From contig OX457057.1 of assembly GCA_949752795.1 (NCBI GenBank), positions 102,265,513-102,329,512 of the forward strand: a stretch of 64,000 bases of DNA. Direction: 5' to 3'. Both the position numbers and the translations under genes were made by a program. Shown here piece after piece: positions 23,601-32,300 of this stretch. The notes under the pieces were generated by a model. That model worked only from the letters and a program-made list of their open reading frames with translations, did not search any database and was not told the DNA's origin. This DNA comes from Hyperoodon ampullatus. Its lineage: Eukaryota > Chordata > Mammalia > Artiodactyla > Ziphiidae. Position 1 is the stretch's first letter; each line of letters begins with the position of its first letter.

Positions 23601-26289
23601 AATCTGGAGAAGTGCACAGGCACACACACACTTCATATGTAAAGGGGCCCTCTGAGAAAAGGATTAATCCTAAATCAGTGGTTCTCATTCCAGCACACAT
23701 TTAGAATCAAATAGGAGTTTCAAAAACAATTCCAATACAATTCACATTATCACTCCTCTCCCCCACTACAGGACGTGATTATAACTTTTGCTTTTAACTC
23801 ACCAGTTGATCGTAAAGTCAAGCCAGTGTTGAGAACTATGGATCTAAGTATTCACTGGGGGCATGGGAAGAGAGAAGAGGACTTGGGACATAAAATAATT
23901 TGCTTTAGCGCTATGAGCCTAAACCTATACTTTCTTTTTGATCCTGGCTGCTCTTTTCACTTTACTCTTTGCAAAGGAGTAACAGCGGAAGGGACAAAAG
24001 GACCTGGTTCTGCTGTTTGCTCTAACAATTTTACTATTTTTTTAAAAATGTGAGGTAGCTCTACCTCTTTAAGTCCAGTGTTTTGGTCAACATCCTATTC
24101 CATTTAGACTAAAGAGAAGGCAAAAAAGACCTTCCAGAGGTCACATTCCTTGCTTAAAAATTGTGCATTAAGCATGTCTTCATTGGAGAAAGCCTTTTTT
24201 TGGACTATTGCTGAGTTTCACACAACTCTAAGAAAATGTGGTTACTTAGTTTCCTGCAGAAGCTAAGGCATTCTAGCTAGAAGGCTATGCACAGTGACAG
24301 AGTAAAAACTAACAATTAGGTAAGACAGAAACTACAAAAATATAGTACAAGCCAGTCTTCAGCCACATAACATCACATGGCTAGTAAGTGACAGATATGG
24401 CATTTTAACTCAACTCTCTTCAAAGAATGAGCCAATGCTCACAGGGCTAAGTCATAAGAAGAACTCCAGGCATGAATTGCACACATTAAGCATTCATTAT
24501 ACTGCCTTAGGCACTCTTCATACATTCAGTGATAAATATCTGGGTTCCTATTGTGTGCCAAACACTGTTTTAGGTGATGAAAATACAGTGCTGAAGTAGA
24601 CAAAAGAGATCCCTGCTCATAGAGCATTCTCATTCTCAGCTTAGACAGGCTTTCCTCAGCCATCCTATCTAAAGCAGCCACCCAGTCACTCTATATCACA
24701 TCATTACTTTAATTCTCTGTATAGCTTTATCAATAATTTGATATTTTCTGATTTATCTGTCTCCACACTCTAGAACTTAAACTCCTGTTCCCCAATAACT
24801 CGAATAGAATCGATTTTCAGAAATAGTTGTTAAATGAATTAATGAAAGAGCAGTTCAAAGGCAGTTTGAGGAGTGCTTAAGGTCTTGGGCAAATTAGTTA
24901 GCCTAAGCTGCAGTTTTCCCATCTAAAAAATTGGGATAAGCATACAGTTATATAGTTCACAGAGCTGTTTTTAGGACTGAGACAGTGAACCCAGTACACT
25001 ATTAGCTTCTACTATTAGAAAGCGTTAACTAATCAGTATACTAATTATAAAGACAGGAAACATAGGTTGTATCTAAAAGAGGTAAAAAGAAAACTGGCTC
25101 AAGTATTTAAAAGTTTGTGACTGAATGCAGTTATCTAAAACTTTCGGAAATCAAGCTAATAAGTACCCATTACTGTCCTTAGTTCTTAATGTGATAACAT
25201 CTATATTTGGGCAACATCATTTACAAAAAGCATGGGAAAACAGCATGCCATAGGAACACCTCTCTCCTACTTAAAATTTAACCAATATTTTTTTTCATGT
25301 TACCTCAATAGGAAATCCTGCGTTTTAATAACAGAATTCTTTCATAAATAAATGGTTAACTGTAATGGGGGAAAAAACGGATCATGTATGTACTAAAATG
25401 CCTAACAGAATCCATTAACTTAGAAATGATATTTTACATTTCATTCAGCTAATTAGACCCTAAATAGTATTTTGGGTGCACCTCTAGGCTAAATATCTAA
25501 ATGGTTTGATATGGTTCACTTAGATATGATTTATCTCTACAGTCATTCACGTCCACCCAGTACTTTTGATACAAAGGCCGCCCTCCAGTGGTTCTCAGAG
25601 GCTTAGGTAATTAGGCTTTTGTAAATATATTTAAAAACCCTAGATCACTTGTTTTACAGTAGTCCTTAATTAGAGAGAAGAGGATCCCTTTGAGAATTTA
25701 CGCAATAAACCTATCTCGGAAAAACGTAACACTAACTTTTGCATTGTTAGGTCAGTTCGCGGAGCCCCAGAAAGTCCTTCCGTGGATCTCAGAATAAGAA
25801 CCCCGGGGAAGGCTTATCTGTGTAGCTATTTTCAACTGACTGACAATACCTATACAACAGGGTAAGTAGTAGCTAAGCAAGTAACAGTTAAAGCTGGAAT
25901 TTAAAATTGACTTCTACGTGGCGAAGCCTCTCGATCCAAGGATTCACAGGATCCTGGTTCATACGCTAGGCTCAAAAACATCAATCACACTCACTTCAAA
26001 AGCGGAATAATCCGGGGCTGTCAGGTAGCTCAGGTAGTTCTTGGTAGGTCGGTATCTGCGTGTTTCCTCCTCCACCAATGCCGCAGCCTAAGAACGAGAA
26101 CAGGGGCCAGGGTAGAAGCAGCAAGTTGTTAAGCGATTCTTCCAGCACTAAGGGCCAGCGAGCGCTGAGTCAGTTACACAGACACCCCGAACTTACCGCT
26201 TCCCGCACACCAGGCGCTTCATAACCTTGGTCAAAATACGGCAGCGCATCCACCACTACCTCTCCGGCCACCAAACCCGTACCCGCCAT
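11562..26289 (-). CDS. BCAS2: BCAS2 (SPF27), complete seven-exon coding sequence
   Basis: BCAS2/SPF27 is a small nuclear coiled-coil protein of the PRP19-CDC5L (NTC) complex, which activates the spliceosome. The coding exons are 26289-26197, 26087-25995, 23479-23409, 21467-21306, 13603-13553, 12849-12769 and 11688-11562. All are bounded by AG/GT, and the phases close to give 225 codons and TGA, the length I remember for human. The N-terminus reads [20 protein letters not shown] and the C-terminus ends [10 protein letters not shown]. The central and C-terminal parts (about residues 140-210) are helical and rich in E, K, Q and L, as expected for its coiled coil. Four C-terminal residues (184, 206, 207, 209) appear to differ from my memory of a nearly invariant mammalian sequence. 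The start is the first ATG, overlapping a YY1-like context. The gene lies just downstream of DENND2C on the same strand but has its own CpG-rich promoter. Confidence 0.97.
11700..12760. other. BCAS2 intron 6, nothing recognised
   Basis: AT-rich and purine-rich intronic sequence. It has no SINE head or clear L1 motif and no coding signal. Confidence 0.45.
12769..12849 (-). CDS. BCAS2: BCAS2 exon 6
   Basis: Acceptor 'TTTACAG' and donor 'GTGAGT'. It encodes residues 157-184 ([16 protein letters not shown]...REMES). The last two bases (AC) plus T of exon 7 make codon 184 Thr, where I remember Asn in human. Confidence 0.96.
12955..12987. repeat. (TA/TG)n simple repeat
   Basis: Imperfect alternating purine-pyrimidine tract, 'atatatatgtgtatatatatacacatatata', in BCAS2 intron 5. 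Confidence 0.9.
13553..13603 (-). CDS. BCAS2: BCAS2 exon 5
   Basis: 51 bases with acceptor 'CTTTTTTAG' and donor 'GTAAAT'. It completes E140 and encodes [16 protein letters not shown] plus the first two bases of R157. This is helical coiled-coil sequence. Confidence 0.96.
13718..13932 (-). repeat. MIR SINE, reverse
   Basis: Reverse-complement MIR motifs in order: 'aaacaccatgttagacact', 'tgaggtaggtatgattatcc', 'agattaagtaacttg', then a box-B-like end. It is diverged, as expected for this old family. Confidence 0.75.
13943..14493 (+). mobile_element. L1 3' end
   Basis: Starts in the extreme C-terminal coding region of L1 ORF2 ('gttcacagcagcactattta', 'aatggaatattactcag') and runs through the 3' UTR ('tgtatagcacagggaatta', 'ctgtatacctcaaactaac'). 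No intact frame remains. Confidence 0.88.
14495..15186. other. BCAS2 intron 4, nothing recognised
   Basis: Non-repetitive-looking intronic sequence of moderate AT content with no coding signal. Confidence 0.4.
15187..15420 (+). repeat. Old dispersed repeat, family not named
   Basis: The stretch beginning 'cagtcaattctcatcatttg' and running through 'ggacatgctcagagtggc' and 'cttcttgtttcaggtctcat' reads like an old mammalian interspersed repeat that I recall seeing elsewhere but cannot name. The short open frame across it is not a gene. Confidence 0.45.
15893..19350. other. GC-rich 3.4-kb block of unknown origin in BCAS2 intron 4
   Basis: GC content rises sharply here from the surrounding AT-rich intron and falls again before the L1 at 19352. 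The block holds no SINE or L1 motif and no splice-bounded exon. Open frames occur on both strands but are short, Pro/Ser/Gly-rich and overlap each other, which is how GC-rich non-coding DNA looks. Read on the minus strand the texture resembles a long mammalian 3' UTR. A run of G (about 16481-16494) and an A-rich stretch near 19110-19170 are present. I cannot name a source gene and see no clear duplication at the ends. A retrocopied UTR, a transduced segment, or old unique GC-rich intron are all possible. Confidence 0.5.
19352..20016 (+). mobile_element. L1 3' end, copy 1
   Basis: 5'-truncated L1 starting in the ORF2 C-terminus ('ccactactgggcatatacc') and ending 'ccaataaagatgt' plus A-run. Its last 0.5 kb is almost identical to the copy at 20709-21248, so both are of one fairly young subfamily. 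Confidence 0.92.
20577..20697 (+). repeat. MIR SINE
   Basis: Forward MIR core: 'tgggtttgaatcccagc', 'tgtgatcttggataagtc', 'tctctgagtttcagtg'. Confidence 0.75.
20709..21248 (+). mobile_element. L1 3' end, copy 2
   Basis: Starts at 'gatgtggcacatatataca' and ends in an A-run at about 21250. It is near-identical to 19492-20014 in the same orientation. It lies 50 bases from BCAS2 exon 4, on the intron 4 side. Confidence 0.92.
21306..21467 (-). CDS. BCAS2: BCAS2 exon 4
   Basis: Acceptor 'AATTTCAG' and donor 'GTAAG'. It encodes the end of R86 to part of E140: [20 protein letters not shown] through [12 protein letters not shown]. This is the most characteristic exon of the family. The L1 poly(A) end is only about 55 bases into the following intron. 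Confidence 0.97.
21470..22970. other. BCAS2 intron 3, nothing recognised
   Basis: AT-rich intronic sequence with no repeat head or coding signal that I recognise. Confidence 0.4.
22981..23190 (-). repeat. CHR-type SINE
   Basis: Reverse SINE with poly(T) left and complement of the head ('ccaccagggaagccc') right. The duplication TAGTTTGC is visible at 22974-22981 and 23191-23198. It retains many CpGs. Confidence 0.92.
23409..23479 (-). CDS. BCAS2: BCAS2 exon 3
   Basis: 71 bases with acceptor 'ACATCAG' and donor 'GTAAGT'. It encodes residues 63-85 ([23 protein letters not shown]) and two bases of R86. Confidence 0.96.
23674..23845 (+). repeat. Possible MER5A DNA-transposon relic
   Basis: Bounded by 'cagtggttctcattcc' at one end and 'gttgagaactatgga' at the other, the typical inverted ends of MER5-type hAT relics. 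The middle is diverged. Confidence 0.55.
23850..24510. other. BCAS2 intron 2, nothing recognised
   Basis: AT-rich intron with no coding signal. The open frame near 23775-24053 runs through a transposon relic and has no family motif. Confidence 0.4.
24512..24650 (+). repeat. Possible L2 fragment
   Basis: 'tattgtgtgccaaacactgt', then 'atgaaaatacagtgctgaa' and 'gatccctgctcatagagcat' follow the order of a common L2-like 3' segment. Confidence 0.5.
24868..24990 (+). repeat. Possible MIR SINE
   Basis: 'cttgggcaaattagttagcc', then 'cagttttcccatctaaaaaa' and 'gggataa' follow the MIR core order. Confidence 0.6.
24991..25990. other. BCAS2 intron 2 end, nothing recognised
   Basis: AT-rich intron without repeats that I can name or coding signal. 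Confidence 0.4.
25995..26087 (-). CDS. BCAS2: BCAS2 exon 2
   Basis: 93 bases, phase 0 at both ends, acceptor 'TTCTTAG' and donor 'GTGAGT'. It encodes residues 32-62, including [20 protein letters not shown]. Confidence 0.97.
26197..26289 (-). CDS. BCAS2: BCAS2 exon 1 coding part
   Basis: The ATG is at 26289-26287 in the context 'AAGAATGGCGGG', and the donor GTAAGT follows at 26196. It encodes residues 1-31, [12 protein letters not shown] to GVREA. Confidence 0.97.
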
Positions 26290-26480
26290 TCTTAGGTTCG
26301 CCGGAATTTTCCGAGTCTGCGCGGGTTCAGGTTCACTTAAATAGTCCTGCGCCCGACGCTAACGTAATGACGTCGCCTGCGCATCAGCTTTGGCGCCTGC
26401 TAAGTTAATTCTGAGGGCGCGCTCGCTAGAAATTGCCCGGCCATTTTGTTTTGGTCGGACTTGACGTCACGTCGTGGTTT
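26290..26480 (-). promoter_or_regulatory. BCAS2 CpG-rich promoter and short 5' leader
   Basis: TATA-less, CpG-rich sequence directly upstream of the ATG. It holds a perfect CRE palindrome TGACGTCA (26462-26469), a CRE-like TGACGTCG (26368-26375), an NRF1-like TGCGCATC after it, a YY1-like AAAATGGCC (minus strand, about 26442-26450), and an ETS-like CCGGAA near 26311. The ATG context AAnATGGCGG is also YY1-like. The transcription start is probably within about 60 bases of the ATG. Factor binding is inferred from motifs only. Confidence 0.75.
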
Positions 26481-27259
26481 CCCCTAGTCAGAGGTACATC
26501 TCAACTTCCTGTCCCTGCGTGCTCTACCGTTTTGCCTCCGACTGGCAGCAAAGTGGAGAGGAGTTGGGACTTTTGGTTTCTTCCAGGACGCTGATATCTG
26601 GGTGGGGAATCCTTTAAAACTTTTGGAGGGAAATGGCTGCAGGATTTGGCGGGGAGAAAGATACTGGTTTCCCACCTCGGCTTTACTCTCCTAACCTTCC
26701 ACCTTCCGTTAAACTTCTCTCCCTTTGCACTTCCTTGCTGTACCCCCACCATTCTGCGTTCTCGGCGCCCCGAGGGTCTTTGCACTAAGTGCAGTTCTTT
26801 CACAGATTCTGGAAGTGGGCGCTAGTCTCCAGTTAAAATTGCGAAGCTTTAGACTCTGCGTAACAAAACGAACCTGATCTCGCCCCCAGGGCGAGATAAC
26901 TGCCCGCTAATCCCATCTTTTAAAAAGACTGTGATTTCGCATTCAGGGCGTGTATAAAATCCAACCATTTTGCCTTTAGAACTTCTGGTAATAGAATAGT
27001 TTCTCATTGCCTCCGACCACTCCTGCTACTGCTGGTGCCCAGTCTCTGGTCCCTGGCTTCCAGTTCCTTTTGACTAAGCAGGGAAAGACCAAATAAGGTA
27101 GTCGGACTATATACCGTGCCCGGTGTGCAAATCTAGACCCCGACTTTGCCAAGAGCCTGGAAATGTTGGCCACGGTAATTAAGCTTGGTTACTCTTGGAT
27201 CGATTATCTTTTACCTACAGTTAGATAAATGTGCTAGCTATAGATTTAAGTGAAGTAAA
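26481..27259. other. Spacer between DENND2C and BCAS2
   Basis: Moderately GC-rich at the BCAS2 end, with an ETS-like ACTTCCTGT at about 26504-26512, then AT-rich. Short open frames here have no family motif. No repeat head is present. Confidence 0.5.
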
Positions 27260-27281
27260 ATATCTTTACAGCTTAAGCAAT

Positions 27282-27287
27282 TTTATT
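27282..27287 (-). terminator. DENND2C candidate poly(A) signal, distal
   Basis: AATAAA on the minus strand, 45 bases beyond another at 27327-27332. Cleavage would fall near 27260. Confidence 0.55.
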
Positions 27288-27326
27288 TCAAATTCTCCAG
27301 GAGATCCATGGAATTTTTTGTGTTTG

Positions 27327-27332
27327 TTTATT
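27327..27332 (-). terminator. DENND2C candidate poly(A) signal, proximal
   Basis: First AATAAA on the minus strand after the DENND2C stop codon. Confidence 0.55.
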
Positions 27333-28467
27333 CATTAAAAGATCTATAAACATTTTATACAAATTTTCAGCGATTATTTTACAAATGTGTCCAGAATTTG
27401 TAATACTTTACAAACAAAAAATAAAACAGACTGAAGAAAAGGAAGCAGCTTCAGATCGCAGGGATAAGACTCCCATCCCTGAAGAAAAGGTCTCCTCACA
27501 GAGGGATGTCTGGGATTCACCACATAACACCTTATACCCCCATTTTATAAACACTCAATTCCCAGTTACTAATTGTTCCCTCAGGGTGGGAGTGTCAGAG
27601 GAGACCAAATGGGGAAATGTCTGGTAAAAGCCCCACTGAGGTAAGCTGCTTAATAAACTTTTTTTTTTAAACATAGGCTTAGTTCTATTTTCTGGACCCA
27701 CATCTATAGGAATTGAATTATACAGCACCCATCTTAAATGGTGTCTGCTTCAGATCCATTCACGCACACCTGAATGGGTTGTAATGACAATACTGCACAA
27801 GTTAATAAGTTGTATCATAACACAACTTATAATGCTTTAAGTTTGAATAAATATTTTTTTATGCCAGTTAAAGCCATCAGCAGGAGTTGAAGAAATCAAA
27901 CTGGCACTTGCTGTAACATTTATCAATTAGCGTTACACCAATGCTGACAAATTCCTCTTTCATACCACTACTACTACTTTAGATATTAAGGGTTGGAGTG
28001 ATTATGTGGTGTGTGCCCAGGAAATGTCCATATTCTGAGTCCAATTTAACTAGAGCAAAAAGTCCAACATTTCTAGAGGAACCAAAAAAAGTCTCATCTA
28101 GACACCTATAGTTTGAAGTCCCTTACTCTCAGAGCTGCAAGTTGACTCTGGTACACTTCAGCTTAAAAAACAAAAACAAAAAAAAAGCTTTTTCAATAAC
28201 TACAGTCCCACAGAGTTCAAATTTCCATCTGTAGGAATAACCAACTTTCTATGTGTTCATAAACTAATAGTCCTGGCTTCAGTTTAAAGTTATTTAAACT
28301 CTGAATTCCATTTTCCTCATTAGTAAAAATGCAGATGCAAATATCTCACAAAGTTGATTTAAAGACTAAACAAGATGACATACATACATGTACCACTCAT
28401 GGCACATGGTGGACACTAAAAAAGAAGGTAGTTCTCATGCCCTTAAAGGACATTTTCCTGTTAGGTA

Positions 28468-28613
28468 TATATTTTTTTCTTTTCTTGTTTTTGGCCATGC
28501 CACGTGGCATGTGGAATCTGCATGGGGGATCTTAGTTCTCGGACCAGGGATCAAACCTGTGCCCCCTGCAGTGGAAGCATGCAGTCATAACCACTGGACT
28601 GCCAGGGAAGTCC
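28468..28613 (-). repeat. CHR-1-type SINE within the DENND2C 3' UTR
   Basis: Reverse in plus coordinates, hence sense-oriented in the DENND2C transcript. It runs from the A/T tail to the complement of the head ('gactgccagggaagtccc'). Confidence 0.88.
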
Positions 28614-29304
28614 CCCATTAGCTAAAATTCCCCAAAGTTTAATGTTGACATGCATGGAACAAGCTACCCAAGTGCCACACAATGTGGAGGAGGATCTATA
28701 AAATGTCTATTTTTATAAGATACTCAATAACAGTGATAATACATAGGGCTTCCATGTAAGTGAGATTCCCCTAGACAGAGCATTAGACCAAAAAAAAAAA
28801 AAAAGATGAGTATAGTCCTTAGCTCAGCTCAAACAGCCCATAGGTTTAAAGCTGCCATGGTATTTCAGTGATGAGAATTATGTGTGAAGGGCTAGTCCTC
28901 TACTTCTATCATGCCTCGGTAGTACCTTAAATGCAGCACTTTTCTCATTGTGCTCATCTTTGAGCTGTTTTTAAAATGCAACACCACCTCTTTCTTGTAA
29001 AAGACAAGTGCCTTCATAGACTAAGCTCAAAACACAAAGAATGAGCTCAAGAATCAAAAAGAAAAGCCACTTAAAAAAATGTGGAGGCAGAGTAAAGGGA
29101 ACATTGGTTCCAGACTACTCCCAACAATTCTCCAGTGATTACTACAGCAGCAACAGGAGAATCCTCCTCTGAGAACCTGGCCCGCTCTGTAACCTTTCAA
29201 CTTTCAAGATTTTGTAGAATACTTCAGGGCATCTTTACTCTTGGAAAAGTAGTTTCTTTGTCACTTTCTGTTCTATTTAGGATGGAGGCTGTCAATCAAA
29301 GATT

Positions 29305-29336
29305 TCATTTCTTCTGCAGAAATTTCATTTTACTTC
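29305..29336 (-). CDS. DENND2C: DENND2C exon R (last coding)
   Basis: Acceptor 'CTTTAG', then GA completing G919, SKMKFLQKK and TGA at 29307-29305. This 32-base coding end is too short for ORF detection. It was found from phase and the expected C-terminus. Confidence 0.95.
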
Positions 29337-32300
29337 CTAAAGGAAAAAAAGTAGAGTGAAACTCTCATTAGTTCATTTTTATTTATTATACATTATTTGA
29401 AGCAAGGGATTAAACCTAGTCATTCAGAACAGCCTAGAAGTAAGCTGCCATCTCAAGCTATCAGTTGATGTGTTTAACCACCAAAAAAAACCCAAACCAA
29501 ACCAAACCAAATACACACACACATACACAAAATCCCCACATTTCTAATTGTAGAGGTAGAAGAGAACTGAGACATCATCTAATCCCATGGTTTTCAAACC
29601 TGACTATAGGTTAAAGTCAGCTGTCCTGCTCCCCAGAGATTTCGTGGAGCCTGGTGTGGGGTGTGGGGTGGTTTTTTCTTTTTCTTGCTGTACCACACAG
29701 CTTGCAGGACCTTAGTTCCCTGACCAGGGATCGAACCCATGCCCCTGCATTGGAAGCATGAAGTCCTAACCACTGTACGGCCAGGAAATTCCCAGGATTT
29801 TCATTTAAGTTCCCCAGAGATTATAATATTGTAATCAGAGCTGAGAACCACTGATCTAATCTAACACCACGGTATAAAGATGAAATAATAGCCCTAGGCA
29901 TAATTTGTCCATGGTCTCTCAGCTAGTTAGGGGCTAATTTTAATTAGGGGGGGCATATATTTCAAAGATCAATATAAATACCATAGAATACAGGTTCTTC
30001 ATTGTTTGGGGCTACCATACCACTGTTCTCCTACATCATACTGGATAATTAAAAGTTAACTTATAATTGAAAAATCATAAACAACTGTGTTTCCTTATGA
30101 AGAGTAAAATTAGAGACTTGCAGGAAATCTTCTTTTGCCTCAGATGCCCTCTGAACCAGGTATTTTTAACCTGGAGTGTATGGATGGGCTTCAAGGGGGT
30201 TCATTAACACCCTAAAATTATATGCATAATTTGTTTGTATGCTCCAAGTATATTTTTCTGGGAAAAGGTGCAGATTTTAATAAGATTCTTCCAGGAATGT
30301 GGCCTAGAAAAGATTAATAATCATGATATGCAAAATTCTAATATCATGAGGGAGCTTCATCTGAGGAAAACAGCCCCATGGACAACTCTGATGGAGAATC
30401 CTAACTTCTGAGAAAGAGTTTTGTCTTTCTCCAAAACACTTTGGAAATAGGGTCATGGTTTCTGGTCACCCTCCTTGAGGTTATATTGTTGATGTGATTA
30501 TAAAGCTTTTGTGATGAGGCATGCTTACCGCAAAAGTTTTTGTTTTTTTTTTAACTGTATTTATCTAACAGGAAAACACAGCAACTTACCAAGACTCCGC
30601 AAAATTTTATTCACTCCACTGGGCTCAGACTCAGGAATTGTTTCCAAATACTGGAGGGCCCGGACCTCAAACAAACCTACAAGAAAAACTCATGTTGATG
30701 AAACTGCCATACATTTAAGACTGAAAATCAATTGAATAAAACTCTGTACTCACTACCAATGTACTTCCGTAGCTAAAACAATATCACAAAATAAATGTTT
30801 CCCATAATAAACAACTCATAGTGAGCCCTTGTACCTTTATGCTATTTTTTGTTTATATTATTTTCAAATCTTTCAAGTACTCACTAAATACAGAGGGAGA
30901 ACTTTATGATGAAACTGACCTTTTACCCCACTTTTCCGAAGCTCTCGGTCCTGGATGAATCCTGCAAACATCTGAGTTTCCATGAAGAGATCCAGGAAGT
31001 GGCGTACACTTCGGGAGGTGTGGGATTTACGGAATGGCTCCCTTTGGAATACACGTTCCCCACGCTCAGTGACAGTCATGCTCAAAGAATAATGTCCCAC
31101 CAGTTCAACAAAAAACCTGACAAATGCTTCGGACACCAGAGAGTTGAGTGTCACATCTTCTGCAAAATGAATGAAAAAAGAAAGAAGGGGGGAAAAATCC
31201 CCTAAGTTTTGTGTTTATAGGGACACTGGCTCCAGTTATAAAAGTGACGCCTAGGGGATCATAGATTAAAGGACAGAGAATAAATGTAGGAATCCTCATT
31301 CTTAGCTTTCTTGTACTCTTCATGACCTGAAAAAAAGCAAATGGCTTATATCCTTACCTTCATGTTCTTCCCATGCATACTGTGGCCTGCACATCTGTGA
31401 TTTCACTGTAATGGCTCTTTCAAAGGCCATCAGTGAGAACCAGCCAAATTTAATCTCCTTTTCTATTTTTATCCTCCTTTAAACTCTGTGCTGCATTTGT
31501 GCTGACCTCCTCCTCATTCCTCTTGTCTCCCACAACTTTATGCTCTCCTGATTTCCTGGTTCCTCTCCTGCCTTTATGACCAAACATTTGTTTTGCTCTT
31601 GCCTCTTCTTCTTCTTCCTAGGCATGGTCTTTGGACCCCTTCTCTTCAACATTCCTTTCCTTAAAGAGCTAACTGGTATATACAGAGAGAGCTGGCTTTC
31701 TTTGTCAATAATTCTCAACTTCAGATCTCCAGTCCTGATATTTCACCAAAATTCACTTTCTACATTTTCAGGCTACCTGTAGGTGATCATCATTTGGCTG
31801 TCCCATTAGCACTTACATTCCATTTGTCTAAAAGTCACCATCTAGGGAATTCCCTGGAGGCCCAGTGATTAGTACTCTGTGCTCTCACTGCTGAGGGCAT
31901 GGGTTTGATCCCTGGTCAGGGAACTAAGATGTTGCAAGCTGCCCAGCACAGCCAAAAAAAAGTCACCATCTCAGGTCCTTTTGGGAAATTGGTAGACTAC
32001 AAATCAAATAAACAATACATGCCAAAAACCAAATTCATTATATTTCTCCACCAAATCAGTTTCTCTCTCAACTTTCTCATTTCATATTGCATCATGATTA
32101 TTCCATAATAAATAATAATGTATTGCGTGCTTTTACAAATTTTAAAATAATCCAGTGAGGTAAGTCTATTATTTCCCTTTTACAGCGGAGGAAACTGAGG
32201 CTCAAATCAAAGACATTCTCCAGGGTCATCTCATCCAGTACCATGGAGAAGCTGCAGGACTCCCAAGTCAAGTGATTCTTAACCACTATAATATAGCACA

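Larger units (their letters stand above)
27260..29304 (-). other. DENND2C 3' UTR (inferred extent)
   Basis: About 2 kb from the TGA to the first canonical AATAAA signals. I found no earlier AATAAA on this strand between the stop and 27332. A reverse SINE (28468-28613) lies within and would be part of the mature transcript. The extent is inferred. Confidence 0.6.

Noticed and set aside
29135..29359. 74-codon plus-strand frame
   Set aside because: It is antisense to the last DENND2C exon and its 3' UTR, with no supporting features.
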